From the NCBI GenBank assembly GCA_947175635.1, contig CAMWNM010000016.1:1-38365 (forward strand): 38,365 bases of DNA, written 5' to 3'. Within the stretch, counting starts at the first letter, position 1; each line of letters starts with the position of its first letter. This DNA comes from an uncultured Bacteroidales bacterium (GTDB lineage Bacteria > Bacteroidota > Bacteroidia > Bacteroidales > P3). The notes beneath the pieces are model-generated. The model was not told where the DNA came from, searched no databases, and saw nothing but the letters and a program-made list of their open reading frames with translations. A program made the position numbers and the translations under genes. Shown one piece after another: positions 1 to 8,158 of the stretch.

Positions 1-77
1 ATTTTTTTTTTACTGCACAAGACGGCAACCGCTAGCTCGTAGGGTCTCGGGGGCGCGGAGATGTTTATAAGAGACCG
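1..77. other. Illumina P7 / Nextera read-2 adapter carry-over (not genomic)
   Basis: Ten T bases (2-11) are followed by a 24-base stretch (12-35) matching the P7 flow-cell oligo at about 15 of 24 positions, including AAGACGGCA. Next come eight index-like bases (36-43), and then 34 bases (44-77) matching the Nextera read-2 transposon adapter at 30 of 34 positions, including CGGAGATGT and TATAAGAGAC. The order and the exact lengths (10+24+8+34) match the known layout of a grafted, indexed Nextera library end. The mismatches look like low-quality base calls (several T to G, A to C). This is read-through or untrimmed adapter at a contig end, and genomic sequence starts at 78. The adapter layout is established knowledge; the match was read by eye. 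Confidence 0.93.
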
Positions 78-743
78 GTGCGGGCCGGGGTGGGGCATCT
101 TACGGTGGTGGACGGCGACAGGATTCATCCTACCAATCTGAACCGTCAGCTTCCAGCCCTCTTGCCGGACATGGGACGGTTGAAAGCCGAAGTGATGGCC
201 GAGCGTCTTCTGGCTGTCAATCCGGCCTTGGATCTGGCGGTTTTTCCCGAATACGTGAAGGATCAGCGCATGATAGAGATTCTGGAGAGCCGGCCTTTCA
301 ACTATGTGGTGGATGCTATCGATACGCTTTCCCCCAAGATCTATCTGCTTTATCATTGCGTGAACCGTTCTCTGCCCGTGGTGAGCGCCATGGGTTCGGG
401 GGGGAAATTGGATCCTATGCGGCTTAAGATCTGCGATATTTCTCAGACCTATCAATGCCCATTGGCCGATGTGTTGCGCAAAAGATTGCACAAATTAGGC
501 GTTTATACCGGGATTCAGGCTGTTTTTTCGCCCGAGCCCGTGCCGGAGCATGCCGTGAGGGCAACCGAGGGTGAACCTAATAAGAAGTCCACGGTGGGAA
601 CGGTATCCTATATGCCTTCCATTGTGGGATGCCTGTGTGCCTCGGTGGCGATACGGGAAATCTGCGGACAGAAAGTGGAATCGGATTTACCTGTTCCGGC
701 TTCGGTACGCAAAAAAATCCAGCAGATGAAAGCCTGTTTCTGA
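78..743 (+). CDS. tcdA: tRNA threonylcarbamoyladenosine dehydratase, 5'-truncated
   Basis: E1-like ThiF/MoeB-fold enzyme. TcdA (CsdL) uses ATP to cyclise t6A37 of ANN-decoding tRNAs to ct6A. The visible part has VVDGDRIHPTNLNRQ (the Asp and NRQ of the adenylation site), GRLKAEVMAERLLAVNP, DAIDTLSPK and a C-terminal ATEGEPNKKSTVGTVSYMP block, all as in TcdA rather than MoeB or ThiF; no sulfur-carrier partner is nearby. Roughly the first 40-50 residues, including the glycine-rich nucleotide loop, are missing because the contig begins here. The GTG at 78 is an ordinary valine codon (family context ..A-L-[AV]-R-[TA]-G), not a start, and the bases upstream are adapter. A clean stop lies at 743. 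The truncation is therefore an assembly edge, not a biological lesion. The family is clear; the ct6A role is inferred from family. Confidence 0.88.
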   Translation: MRAGVGHLTVVDGDRIHPTNLNRQLPALLPDMGRLKAEVMAERLLAVNPALDLAVFPEYVKDQRMIEILESRPFNYVVDAIDTLSPKIYLLYHCVNRSLPVVSAMGSGGKLDPMRLKICDISQTYQCPLADVLRKRLHKLGVYTGIQAVFSPEPVPEHAVRATEGEPNKKSTVGTVSYMPSIVGCLCASVAIREICGQKVESDLPVPASVRKKIQQMKACF

Positions 744-803
744 GGGTGGTTTATATATTGATATATAGTTTGTTGTAATTTAAGAAAAATATCTGCCGCT
801 TTT

Positions 804-837
804 TTTGACAGGCCTATTGAAAAAAGATGTAATTTTA
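804..837 (+). promoter_or_regulatory. possible gdhA promoter (Bacteroidetes type)
   Basis: TTTG at 804-807 and TAATTTTA at 830-837 resemble the -33 TTTG and -7 TAnnTTTG boxes used by the Bacteroidetes primary sigma factor. The spacer is 22, slightly long, and the -7 box has one mismatch. It would give a 5' leader of about 130 nt before gdhA. It is weaker than the other promoters in this window. Confidence 0.3.
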
Positions 838-972
838 CACCGTCTTTTAGCGGTAGAATGGATTAGAGGTCGCAAGAGAGCCTTTCGATGGGATTGCGGT
901 CAAGTCGGTTCAGCCGCTTTTTGGCTTTTTTGGAAAACGAAAATAAAACTAAATAACTTAAATTTTTTAGCC

Positions 973-2307
973 ATGGACGTAAACAAAATCTTGGCCGATC
1001 TGAAGGAAAAACATCCTGACGAACCCTTGTTCCTCCAAGCAGTAGAGGAAGTGTTGCATTCTATTAAGGACTACGTAGCCGCGCATCCTCAATACGATCA
1101 GCACAAAATCATCGAACGTATGGTAGAACCCGATCGTATCTTCACGTTCAAGGTAGAATGGGTTGACGACAAAGGTGAAATCCATGTGAACACCGGATAC
1201 CGCGTTCAGTTCAACAACGCTATCGGACCTTACAAAGGCGGTTTGCGTTTCCACCCCAGCGTTAAGCTCGATACCCTCAAGTTCCTGGGTTTCGAACAGA
1301 CGTTCAAAAACAGTTTGACGACGCTGCCTATGGGCGGTGGCAAGGGTGGTTCCGACTTCAACGCCAAAGGCCGTTCCGACAACGAAATCATGCGTTTCTG
1401 CCAGGCTTTCATGATGGAACTCCAGAAATACATCGGACCTGAAACCGACGTTCCCGCCGGCGATATAGGCGTAGGTGGCCGCGAAATCGGTTATATGTAC
1501 GGTATGTACAAGAAACTCCGCAAAGAAAACACCGGTGTGTTGACCGGTAAGGGTGCCGGTTGGGGTGGTTCCATCCTCCGTCCCGAAGCTACCGGTTTCG
1601 GTGCCGTTTACTTCGTGGAACACATGCTCAAGGCCCACAATATGGACATCAAGGGCAAAACCGTTGCCATCTCCGGATTCGGTAACGTTGCCTGGGGTGC
1701 GGTAACCAAAGCTACCGAACTGGGAGCCAAGGTCGTTACCATCTCCGGTCCCGACGGTTACATCTACGATGAAGAAGGCTTCAACAAGGAAAAGATCGAA
1801 TACATGCTCGAGCTTCGTGCCAGCAACAACGACGTTGTGGCTCCTTTCGCCGACAAGTTCAAGAGCGCCAAGTTCTTTGCCGGTAAGAAACCTTGGGAAC
1901 AGAAAGTGGATATCGCCATGCCTTGCGCCACCCAGAACGAATTGCGTCTGGAAGATGCCAAAGCTTTGATCGCCAATAATGTTACCTTGGTGGCTGAAGT
2001 TTCCAACATGGGTTGCCATGCCGATGCGGTAAACGCTTTCATCGCCAACAAGACCATCTTCGCTCCCGGTAAGGCTGTCAACGCCGGCGGTGTTGCCGTT
2101 TCCGGTCTGGAAATGAGCCAGAACTCCATGAAGTATGGTTGGACGGGTGCCGAAGTGGATGCCAAACTGCATCAGATCATGTCGAGCATTCACGAAAACT
2201 GCGTGAAGTACGGTAAAGACGGCAGCTACATCAACTACGTTAAGGGTGCCAACGTTGCCGGCTTCATCAAAGTTGCCGACTCCATGATTGAACAAGGCGT
2301 TTGCTAG
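973..2307 (+). CDS. gdhA: NADP-type glutamate dehydrogenase
   Basis: Catalyses reversible reductive amination of 2-oxoglutarate with ammonium to L-glutamate in the cytosol, a main ammonium-assimilation step in gut Bacteroidales. The 444-residue length matches the hexameric small GDH family. Visible motifs are GPYKGGLRFHPSV (substrate-binding lysine), GGGKGGSDF with the catalytic Lys at about 124, DVPAGDIGVGGRE with the catalytic Asp at about 164, and a Rossmann turn in AISGFGNVAWG. The open frame extends upstream to 805, but those residues are low-complexity and unrelated to GDH. The ATG at 973 gives the family N terminus (MDVNKILADL). No Shine-Dalgarno is seen, as is normal here. Codon choice is strongly biased (GGT, AAC, TTC), suggesting high expression. 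It is a monocistronic unit closed by a strong terminator. NADP preference is the usual one for this subfamily but was not proven from sequence. Confidence 0.96.
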   Translation: MDVNKILADLKEKHPDEPLFLQAVEEVLHSIKDYVAAHPQYDQHKIIERMVEPDRIFTFKVEWVDDKGEIHVNTGYRVQFNNAIGPYKGGLRFHPSVKLDTLKFLGFEQTFKNSLTTLPMGGGKGGSDFNAKGRSDNEIMRFCQAFMMELQKYIGPETDVPAGDIGVGGREIGYMYGMYKKLRKENTGVLTGKGAGWGGSILRPEATGFGAVYFVEHMLKAHNMDIKGKTVAISGFGNVAWGAVTKATELGAKVVTISGPDGYIYDEEGFNKEKIEYMLELRASNNDVVAPFADKFKSAKFFAGKKPWEQKVDIAMPCATQNELRLEDAKALIANNVTLVAEVSNMGCHADAVNAFIANKTIFAPGKAVNAGGVAVSGLEMSQNSMKYGWTGAEVDAKLHQIMSSIHENCVKYGKDGSYINYVKGANVAGFIKVADSMIEQGVC

Positions 2308-2335
2308 TTCTCTTTTGAGGCTTCGCCTCGATAAG

Positions 2336-2369
2336 GAAAAAGGGCGGTCGGAAGACCGCCCTTTTTTTA
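2336..2369 (+). terminator. gdhA rho-independent terminator
   Basis: Perfect stem AGGGCGGTC (2341-2349) with GACCGCCCT (2354-2362), loop GGAA, extended by A-T pairs and followed by a T run to 2368. A smaller hairpin (GAGGC/GCCTC, 2317-2329) lies between the gdhA stop and this one. Confidence 0.93.
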
Positions 2370-2463
2370 TTTAAGATGTTTTGCCTTTTTGGGTTTAAGG
2401 TGTTTCTCCCTTTTTTTATTGCAAGCGCCAATCCATCATAAGTGCCGGAATCATTTTATGTGA

Positions 2464-2724
2464 AGCATAACAATAATTATTTCTCCGGTCTTGCGCTACG
2501 ACCTGCATGGAAAACGCCTTTCCGAACAGAATCAGAAGTATTGCTTTGCCGACCACGGGCTACGTAATTCCCTATGCGGTTTCAATATCCGCGGAGGCAT
2601 CGAAAAGGTTATAGAGAATGTGGTTTGGAACCATCTTCTGGGGCAAGGCTTCAAGGTAACTTCTTTTTCGGGTGAAATGGCCGAAGAAAAGTTCTGCTTT
2701 CGTGCGGCCTTTCTTGTTTTATAG
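2464..2724 (+). pseudogene. remnant of an AAA ATPase with DUF4143 domain
   Basis: The frame here reads LRYDLHGKRL, KYCFADHGLRNSLCGFN, then a helix with VIENVVWNHLLGQGFKV. This is the typical order of the DUF4143 C-terminal domain of ATP-binding proteins (RYD-GK-L, KYYxxDxGLRN, LENIVYxELLRRGYxV). The family is normally about 380-450 residues with an N-terminal P-loop ATPase domain; here only about 75 residues remain. An in-frame stop (TGA, 2461-2463) precedes the segment, there is no plausible ATG start, and the sequence after the FKV motif diverges from the family and stops at 2722-2724. I call it a decayed fragment rather than a gene. The match was made from memory of the family. Confidence 0.62.
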
Positions 2725-2748
2725 CGCTTTCCTTGCTTTCTTTGCCGT

Positions 2749-3717
2749 ATGATAGAGGCGAAGGAGGATATAACCTGGATTCTGGCCCCCATGGACGGTA
2801 TCACCGACCGCTGTTACCGTAACGCATGGATGGAGGTTTTCGGGAACTATTCCACGATGAAACAGGCGGTAAGCCCTTTCGTTACCTTGGTGCGGGGCAA
2901 CACGGTGCGCAAGTCGCATTTGGCCGACCTTTTTCCCCGATATAACCGCATGGAAGTGGAGCCGCAGATATTGGGCAACGAAGCCGAATATTTCGCGCCC
3001 ATGGCGAGAGCCTTGTCGGATATGGGGTATACATCCGTTAACTGGAATCTGGGATGCCCCATGCGGCAGGTTGCAGGCAAACGGCGCGGCAGCGGCATGT
3101 TGCCCTATCCTGGAATGATAGAATCTTTTTTAAACCGTGTTCTGCCCGGTTCTCCGCTTGCCCTCTCGGTAAAAATCCGCTTGGGGTACTTTGCCAAAGA
3201 GGAGGTTTTTCCGGTAATCGAGGTTCTGAACCGGTTTCCGCTCAAGTATGTAGCCATCCATCCCCGTATCGGCAAACAACTTTACACCGGAGAAGTGGAT
3301 TGGGACACATTGGAAGAAGCCCTCGGGCTTTTGAAGCACGAATGTGTATATAGCGGCGATATAAACAGTGAGGAAAGAGCGCAGGCCTTTCATCGGCGAT
3401 TCCCCGCTGTTTCCCGAATTATGCTGGGACGCGGTGTGATAGCCGATCCTTTCCTGCCTTGCCGTCTAAGCGGAACAATTTTTTCCGCAGAGGAGGAAAA
3501 ACGGATTTTTGCACGTTTCACGGCCGTTCTTTTCAGGAACTACCGGGAAGCCGGCTTGCCAGAAAGAACCGTTTTGCAACGGCAAAAAATGTTTTGGAGC
3601 CGATTTTCGGGTAACTTTGTACCGCCAAACGGCTTCGGACAAGTAAAGACAGTAGTCGACACTGCCGCCTACCAACGCATTTGCCTGGGGCTTTTCGGTG
3701 AAGATTGGCACCTATAA
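2749..3717 (+). CDS. tRNA-dihydrouridine synthase (Dus family)
   Basis: FMN-dependent TIM-barrel enzyme that reduces specific uridines in the D-loop of tRNA with NADPH. The 322-residue protein begins with the barrel-strand motif ILAPMDGITD, carries the conserved catalytic-cysteine motif WNLGCPMRQVAGKRRGSGML at about residues 100-118, the phosphate and substrate site IHPRIGKQLYTGEVDW, the YSGDINS segment and the late glycine motif IMLGRGVIADPFL. The ATG at 2749 gives the expected short N terminus before LAPM. It is followed 18 nt later by the exonuclease gene, so the two may be co-transcribed. Which uridine it modifies cannot be decided from the sequence; Bacteroidetes Dus proteins are not simple orthologues of DusA, B or C. 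Confidence 0.9.
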   Translation: MIEAKEDITWILAPMDGITDRCYRNAWMEVFGNYSTMKQAVSPFVTLVRGNTVRKSHLADLFPRYNRMEVEPQILGNEAEYFAPMARALSDMGYTSVNWNLGCPMRQVAGKRRGSGMLPYPGMIESFLNRVLPGSPLALSVKIRLGYFAKEEVFPVIEVLNRFPLKYVAIHPRIGKQLYTGEVDWDTLEEALGLLKHECVYSGDINSEERAQAFHRRFPAVSRIMLGRGVIADPFLPCRLSGTIFSAEEEKRIFARFTAVLFRNYREAGLPERTVLQRQKMFWSRFSGNFVPPNGFGQVKTVVDTAAYQRICLGLFGEDWHL

Positions 3718-3735
3718 AGTAAAGCGCAACAGAAC

Positions 3736-4551
3736 ATGGAAGACTTCAAACTGAACCTTGGAAAACCCCTTTGTGTATTCGATCTCGAAACCACCGGTAT
3801 CCGCCTCGGTGTGGACAGGATTGTGGAAATAGGTATCGTAAAGGCTTTTCCCGACGGGCATACCGAAGAGTTTCTCCAACGGATCAATCCCGAAATGCCC
3901 ATTCCGGCCGAGGCTTCGGCGGTACATCATATCTATGACGGCGATGTGGCCTTGGAACCTACTTTTAAGGAAGCCTCGCCCCGTATCGTGCAGTTTATCG
4001 GCAACAGCGACTTGGCCGGCTTCAATTCCAACCGTTTCGATATCCCTATGTTGGTGGAGGAATTCTTGCGGGTGGGGGTTCGCTTTGAAGTGAAGGGACG
4101 TCGTTTGATCGATGTGCAGAATATTTTCCACAAGATGGAGCAACGCACCCTTACGGCGGCCGTTCGTTTTTATCTGAATAGGGAACTGGAAAACGCCCAC
4201 GGCGCCATTTACGATACGCGGGCTACCTTTGAAGTGCTCAAAGCGCAGATACAGCGATACAAGAACGTTCCCTTTACCGATAAAAACGGTCATACGGATT
4301 GTCCTGTCGTGAATGATATGGAGGCGCTGGCCACCTTCTCGACCGTAGGCAACTATGCCGATCTGGCCGGTTTCGTGGTATTCGACAAACAGGGTGCGGA
4401 AGTATTCGGTTTCGGCAAGTATAAAGGAAAAAAAGTGGAGGAAGTCTTCCATAGTGAACCCGCGTATTACGACTGGATTCAAAAGGCCGACTTCCCCCTC
4501 TATACCAAACAGGTGCTGACCGAGATCAGACTGCGTTCGATTAAAGCTTGA
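3736..4551 (+). CDS. DnaQ-like DEDDh 3'-5' exonuclease with C-terminal add-on domain
   Basis: The N-terminal region of about 170 residues is a DnaQ/epsilon-type exonuclease. It has VFDLETTG (metal-binding Asp and Glu), the HHIYD segment, FNSNRFDIPML (third acidic residue) and NAHGAIYDTRAT (His plus final Asp of the DEDDh set). It could act in DNA proofreading or repair, or in RNA trimming. The last 50 or so residues (FGFGKYKGKKVEEVF, then YYDWIQKADFP) form a small module resembling the DUF3820 type (GKYKGK, W-I), which in Bacteroidetes is often fused to such exonucleases. It starts 18 nt after dus, and its 3' end overlaps the convergent protease gene by 11 nt. It is probably an accessory nuclease rather than the replicative epsilon subunit; this is inferred. 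Confidence 0.87.
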   Translation: MEDFKLNLGKPLCVFDLETTGIRLGVDRIVEIGIVKAFPDGHTEEFLQRINPEMPIPAEASAVHHIYDGDVALEPTFKEASPRIVQFIGNSDLAGFNSNRFDIPMLVEEFLRVGVRFEVKGRRLIDVQNIFHKMEQRTLTAAVRFYLNRELENAHGAIYDTRATFEVLKAQIQRYKNVPFTDKNGHTDCPVVNDMEALATFSTVGNYADLAGFVVFDKQGAEVFGFGKYKGKKVEEVFHSEPAYYDWIQKADFPLYTKQVLTEIRLRSIKA

Positions 4552-6709
4552 CGAATTTGGTCTTGGCGTAGCCTTCGGCGGTTTCCACCATCAGGATATA
4601 GGTACCCGCTTTGAGTGTTTCCACATTCAGCATCATCTCTTGGTTGTTGCCGGTTTCGGCCTCTTGCATCAAGCGTCCCTGCAGGTCGCAGATGCGGATA
4701 TGTTTAATCGGTGCAGGAGCGGATACTTTCAGTTGATCCTTTACCGGGTTGGGGTTGATTTCCACCCAAGCATTTTCGTGGTTCTCATTGGCGGTTGATT
4801 CCACTTCAAAAGCGGCGGTGAGAATGATGTTTTCGGTAGCGCGGAAAGTATAACTCGGACGTTCGCTAATTACACGGCCGTTCTGTATCCAATAGAGGAA
4901 AGTATAACCGGGATTGGCTACGGCAGAAACGGTGGCCATGGAATTCTGCCGATATTTTCCCTCTCCGGACAAAGCTCCGGCATCGGTAGGCGAGCAACGC
5001 AGGGTAACCGTATAATAGTCGGGTATAACCAGCCGCTCTTCTTTCCTTACGGAAATAACATCGTCTTCATAGATTGCCTCCACCTGATACACCACCGTTC
5101 CGCTCGGCGCAAGAGGGTCGAGGCAGTCGGTGCGTGTGGTCAAAGAATCAAGCACGGTGCCGTTGCGATATACACGATAGCCAAGCAGTGTATGGGTGTT
5201 TCCTACCGGCGGTTCCCATTGAAACCAAACGGAGTCAACGATGTTTTGGGTTATTTTCAGATTTTCCACCGGGGCGTCGAATTTCGTATCCTCAATGGCC
5301 TGAAGCGCGGCACTTGCGTTAATGACGCCGGCCAGCGGAGTGAAGAAATAATGGTTGGAGGAATTGTAATCGGCAGAATTCTGCAGAAGATTCTTTATCT
5401 GTGCAGGGGTCAGGGTGTTGTCTTTTGAAAGCATCAATGCGCAGAGGCTGGCTACCAACGGCGTGGCCATCGAGGTTCCGGACATTTCATCGTAGTATTG
5501 GTCGTCGAACGTGGAGAGGCCGCGCAAGCGAAGGCTCTGGCTTTTGCAGAAAGTGGTGCTGACAATACCTGTATATTTATTGCTGGCATTGCTTGTTCCG
5601 CCGGGTGCGAGAATATCCACCCAGGCGCCGTAATTGGAAAAACTGGATTTGATTCGGTTTTCATCCACCGACCCCACGCAGATTACATAAGGAGAACTGC
5701 CGGGTTCCATCATCTCGTTCGTGTTGTCGTTACCGGCGGCACCCACCACCACGATATTCTCGTTGTAGCAGGATTTCAGTATTTCTTCGCCTGTAAGTCC
5801 GGAACCGGAACTGCCCCAGGAACAACTGATAACCTTGGCCCCTTGCAGTGCGGCCCAACGGATACCTTCATAGCCGCCCACCACACTTGCCGGATATTGC
5901 GGCATATAGGCGCCTACGGCCAAAAGCGTTACGCCGGAGGCCAAGGAGGCGATGCCGATGCCATCGTTGTTCGAGGCGCCCACCACCCCCATGCAGTGGG
6001 TGCCATGCGACCATGTATAAGTAGGACAGGGATCGGGTTCGTTTTCTGTAGAGGGATAGAGTTTTGTACAGATCTGATCCTGGTTGGCATAGGGCGGATT
6101 GGAATTGTTGGTGCCGTTAGCGGCATTGTATTGCCGATCCGTGGGAATATTGAGTTCGGGATGCGCCGCCCAGATGGCTCCGTCCACAACGGCCGCGATA
6201 ATGGAAGGATCACCTTCTTGCTTGGCCCAGGCTTCTTCGGCATTGATCATTTTCAGCGCCCATTGATATTCCACACCATCGATAGTCTGGTAAAAGGGAT
6301 CGTTCGGCGTGGATTTTTCGCCAGACGTTACCGACATTGTTTCGGCGATGGGAATACGTTCCACATACTCCACATTGGGATCGGCTTCGAGCAGGCGGAT
6401 AAGCTTGTCGATTTTTTTCGTGCTGTCGAATTGAAGACGGAACGTACGGTCAAGTACAGGGTTTTCGAACAATTGCAGGGATCCGGCTTCACGGTGCAAG
6501 CCGAATTCGTCCGTTTTCCGAGCCGTGATTTTCAGATTCAGGGCTTCAACGGGAACCACTTCTCGCTGGAGTTTTTTTGCACTGACGCTTGAAGTTTCCT
6601 TGAACTTTACATACAGCGCGTTGTCTAAGTATTTCTGTGCATACAGTCCGGCAGTGTTCAGAAGTCCGCAACCGGCTATCAGAAACACGAGCTTTTTGAA
6701 AAATTTCAT
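4541..6709 (-). CDS. secreted subtilisin-like serine protease (S8) with type IX sorting domain
   Basis: 722 residues. A signal peptide (residues 1-24, KKLVFLIAGCGLLNTAGLYA-Q) is followed by a propeptide-like region. The S8 catalytic domain has Asp176 (VVDGAIW), His235 (SHGTHCMG), oxyanion Asn327 (GAAGND) and Ser413 (SGTSMATP). Then come a fibronectin type III-like domain at about residues 475-560, an InlB-type bacterial repeat (YTFLYWIQNG, ending in ILTAAFEV), and a Por C-terminal sorting domain (INPNPVKDQLKV through GTYILMVETAEGYAKTKFVKL). It should be exported by Sec, then passed through the outer membrane by the type IX system and anchored or released outside, probably to degrade protein. 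It starts 37 nt after sufS on the same strand, so co-transcription is possible although the functions are unrelated. All catalytic residues are present. Its substrate is unknown. Confidence 0.95.
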   Translation of the reverse strand: MKFFKKLVFLIAGCGLLNTAGLYAQKYLDNALYVKFKETSSVSAKKLQREVVPVEALNLKITARKTDEFGLHREAGSLQLFENPVLDRTFRLQFDSTKKIDKLIRLLEADPNVEYVERIPIAETMSVTSGEKSTPNDPFYQTIDGVEYQWALKMINAEEAWAKQEGDPSIIAAVVDGAIWAAHPELNIPTDRQYNAANGTNNSNPPYANQDQICTKLYPSTENEPDPCPTYTWSHGTHCMGVVGASNNDGIGIASLASGVTLLAVGAYMPQYPASVVGGYEGIRWAALQGAKVISCSWGSSGSGLTGEEILKSCYNENIVVVGAAGNDNTNEMMEPGSSPYVICVGSVDENRIKSSFSNYGAWVDILAPGGTSNASNKYTGIVSTTFCKSQSLRLRGLSTFDDQYYDEMSGTSMATPLVASLCALMLSKDNTLTPAQIKNLLQNSADYNSSNHYFFTPLAGVINASAALQAIEDTKFDAPVENLKITQNIVDSVWFQWEPPVGNTHTLLGYRVYRNGTVLDSLTTRTDCLDPLAPSGTVVYQVEAIYEDDVISVRKEERLVIPDYYTVTLRCSPTDAGALSGEGKYRQNSMATVSAVANPGYTFLYWIQNGRVISERPSYTFRATENIILTAAFEVESTANENHENAWVEINPNPVKDQLKVSAPAPIKHIRICDLQGRLMQEAETGNNQEMMLNVETLKAGTYILMVETAEGYAKTKFVKL

Positions 6710-6746
6710 GACAGTATTGTTTTTGGATTATTTGACATTGGTTTAT

Positions 6747-7961
6747 TTAACGGAGCATCCGGAGTGCCTTTTGCAGGCTTTCCACAAAATACTCCACTTC
6801 GGATACCGTATTATAGATGGCGAAACTGCAACGCACGCAACCGGGAATGTTCAGGAACTTCATCAACGGCTGGGCGCAGTGGTGTCCGGTGCGGACGGCA
6901 ATTCCCATCTGGTCGAGGATGACGCCGATATCATAGTGATAGACTCCTTTCACATTAAAGGAGATTACGCCCGAATGCCGGGTTTTCTCTCCATATATCT
7001 CTATTCCTTCGATGTCTTTCAATCCCTCGAAAGCGTGATTCACCAAATCCGCTTCATGTTGCCCGATTGCATCGAACCCCACGCGGTGAACGAACTCGAG
7101 GGCGGTTTTCAAGGCGATGCCTTCGGCGATGGCCGGTGTGCCGGCCTCAAACTTATAGGGCAGGGCGGCGAAAGAAGTCTGTTGCCATTCAACCTCTTCA
7201 ATCATCTCGCCGCCGAACTGGTAGGGCGGAAGCTGTTCGAGCAGCGCTTTCTTTCCGTAAAGCACGCCTATGCCTGTAGGGCCATATATCTTGTGTCCGG
7301 ACCAAACGTAGAAATCGCAGTCGAAATCGCATACGTTCACCGGGCAATGGGCGATGCCTTGTGCGCCGTCGACCAATACAAGCGCGCCGTAGGCGTGCGC
7401 CATGGCCGTGATCTGCTTGACGGGATTGACGATGCCCAGTACATTGGATATGTGGGGAAAGACCACGATTCTGGGCTTTTGCCTGAGTTTCTCTTCCAGG
7501 AGCTCCATGCTGATGGTGCCGTTTGCTTGCACGGGCAGCACGTCGAATTTCGCACCGCTCCGCAGACAAGCCTGTTGCCAGGGTACAAAGTTGGAATGAT
7601 GGTCGGATACGGTGGCCAGCACGGTGTCGGCAGGGCTTAGAATCCCGCGGGAAAACGATTCGGCCAGCAGGTTGACCGCTTCGGTAGTGCCTCGGGTAAA
7701 GATGATTTCTTCTTTGGCCGAGGCTCCCATGAAGTTGCGCACATATTCGCGGGTGTCCTCGAATGCGGAGGTGGCTTGCTGGCTGAGGTGATGCACGCCT
7801 CTGTGTACATTGCTGTTGAGGCTCCTGTAGTAGTCTCCGATGGCCGACAGCACGGACTCGGGCTTCTGCGTAGAGGCCGCGTTATCCAGATAAACCAAAG
7901 GATAACCGTTTACCTGTTGGTTCAATAAGGGAAACTCCTGCCTGATATCCGAAGTTCGCAT
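6747..7961 (-). CDS. sufS: cysteine desulfurase SufS
   Basis: PLP enzyme (fold type I) that removes sulfur from L-cysteine to form an enzyme persulfide for Fe-S cluster assembly. The 404-residue protein shows YLDNAASTQKP, the PLP-binding region SDHHSNFVPWQ, VDGAQGIAH, the Schiff-base Lys224 in SGHKIYGPTGIG, and the catalytic Cys362 in VRTGHHCAQPLM. The RTGHHCAQP context and length are those of group II (SufS/CsdA) rather than IscS. The usual partners sufBCD and sufE/sufU are not in this window; in Bacteroidales they commonly lie next to sufS, so here they must be elsewhere or beyond the window. It is transcribed divergently from the decarboxylase at 8159. Confidence 0.95.
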   Translation of the reverse strand: MRTSDIRQEFPLLNQQVNGYPLVYLDNAASTQKPESVLSAIGDYYRSLNSNVHRGVHHLSQQATSAFEDTREYVRNFMGASAKEEIIFTRGTTEAVNLLAESFSRGILSPADTVLATVSDHHSNFVPWQQACLRSGAKFDVLPVQANGTISMELLEEKLRQKPRIVVFPHISNVLGIVNPVKQITAMAHAYGALVLVDGAQGIAHCPVNVCDFDCDFYVWSGHKIYGPTGIGVLYGKKALLEQLPPYQFGGEMIEEVEWQQTSFAALPYKFEAGTPAIAEGIALKTALEFVHRVGFDAIGQHEADLVNHAFEGLKDIEGIEIYGEKTRHSGVISFNVKGVYHYDIGVILDQMGIAVRTGHHCAQPLMKFLNIPGCVRCSFAIYNTVSEVEYFVESLQKALRMLR

Positions 7962-8056
7962 AGTTGCTCTCTATTTGTAAAAAGCAGATTTACATATATT
8001 TTCCCTGCTTTCTTCCGTGCGGTGGGATGCGAATATAGTGAAAATATCGACATAGA

Positions 8057-8089
8057 ATTGTTAATCTTGCCTGAGAATATCTAATTTTG
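8057..8089 (+). promoter_or_regulatory. decarboxylase promoter
   Basis: ATTG at 8057-8060 and TAATTTTG at 8082-8089 (a perfect TAnnTTTG -7 box, followed by C), spacer 21. The predicted transcript starts about 8096, leaving a 5' leader of about 60 nt. It lies in the 197-bp divergent gap with sufS. Confidence 0.6.
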
Positions 8090-8158
8090 CATTTTGGATC
8101 CAATCCGAGTGAGTTACATTGGTTAAAAAAGTTGAATCCGGGAAACTTACATTTTGCG

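Noticed and set aside
805-972. N-terminal extension of glutamate dehydrogenase from 805
   Set aside because: The extra 56 residues do not match GDH, and the region contains promoter-like boxes. ATG 973 gives the family start.
967-2295. 442-codon open frame on the minus strand opposite gdhA
   Set aside because: It is a mirror of the strongly biased codon use in gdhA (a known artefact for GDH genes). The translation is His/Gly/Val/Phe-rich with no family resemblance and no promoter.
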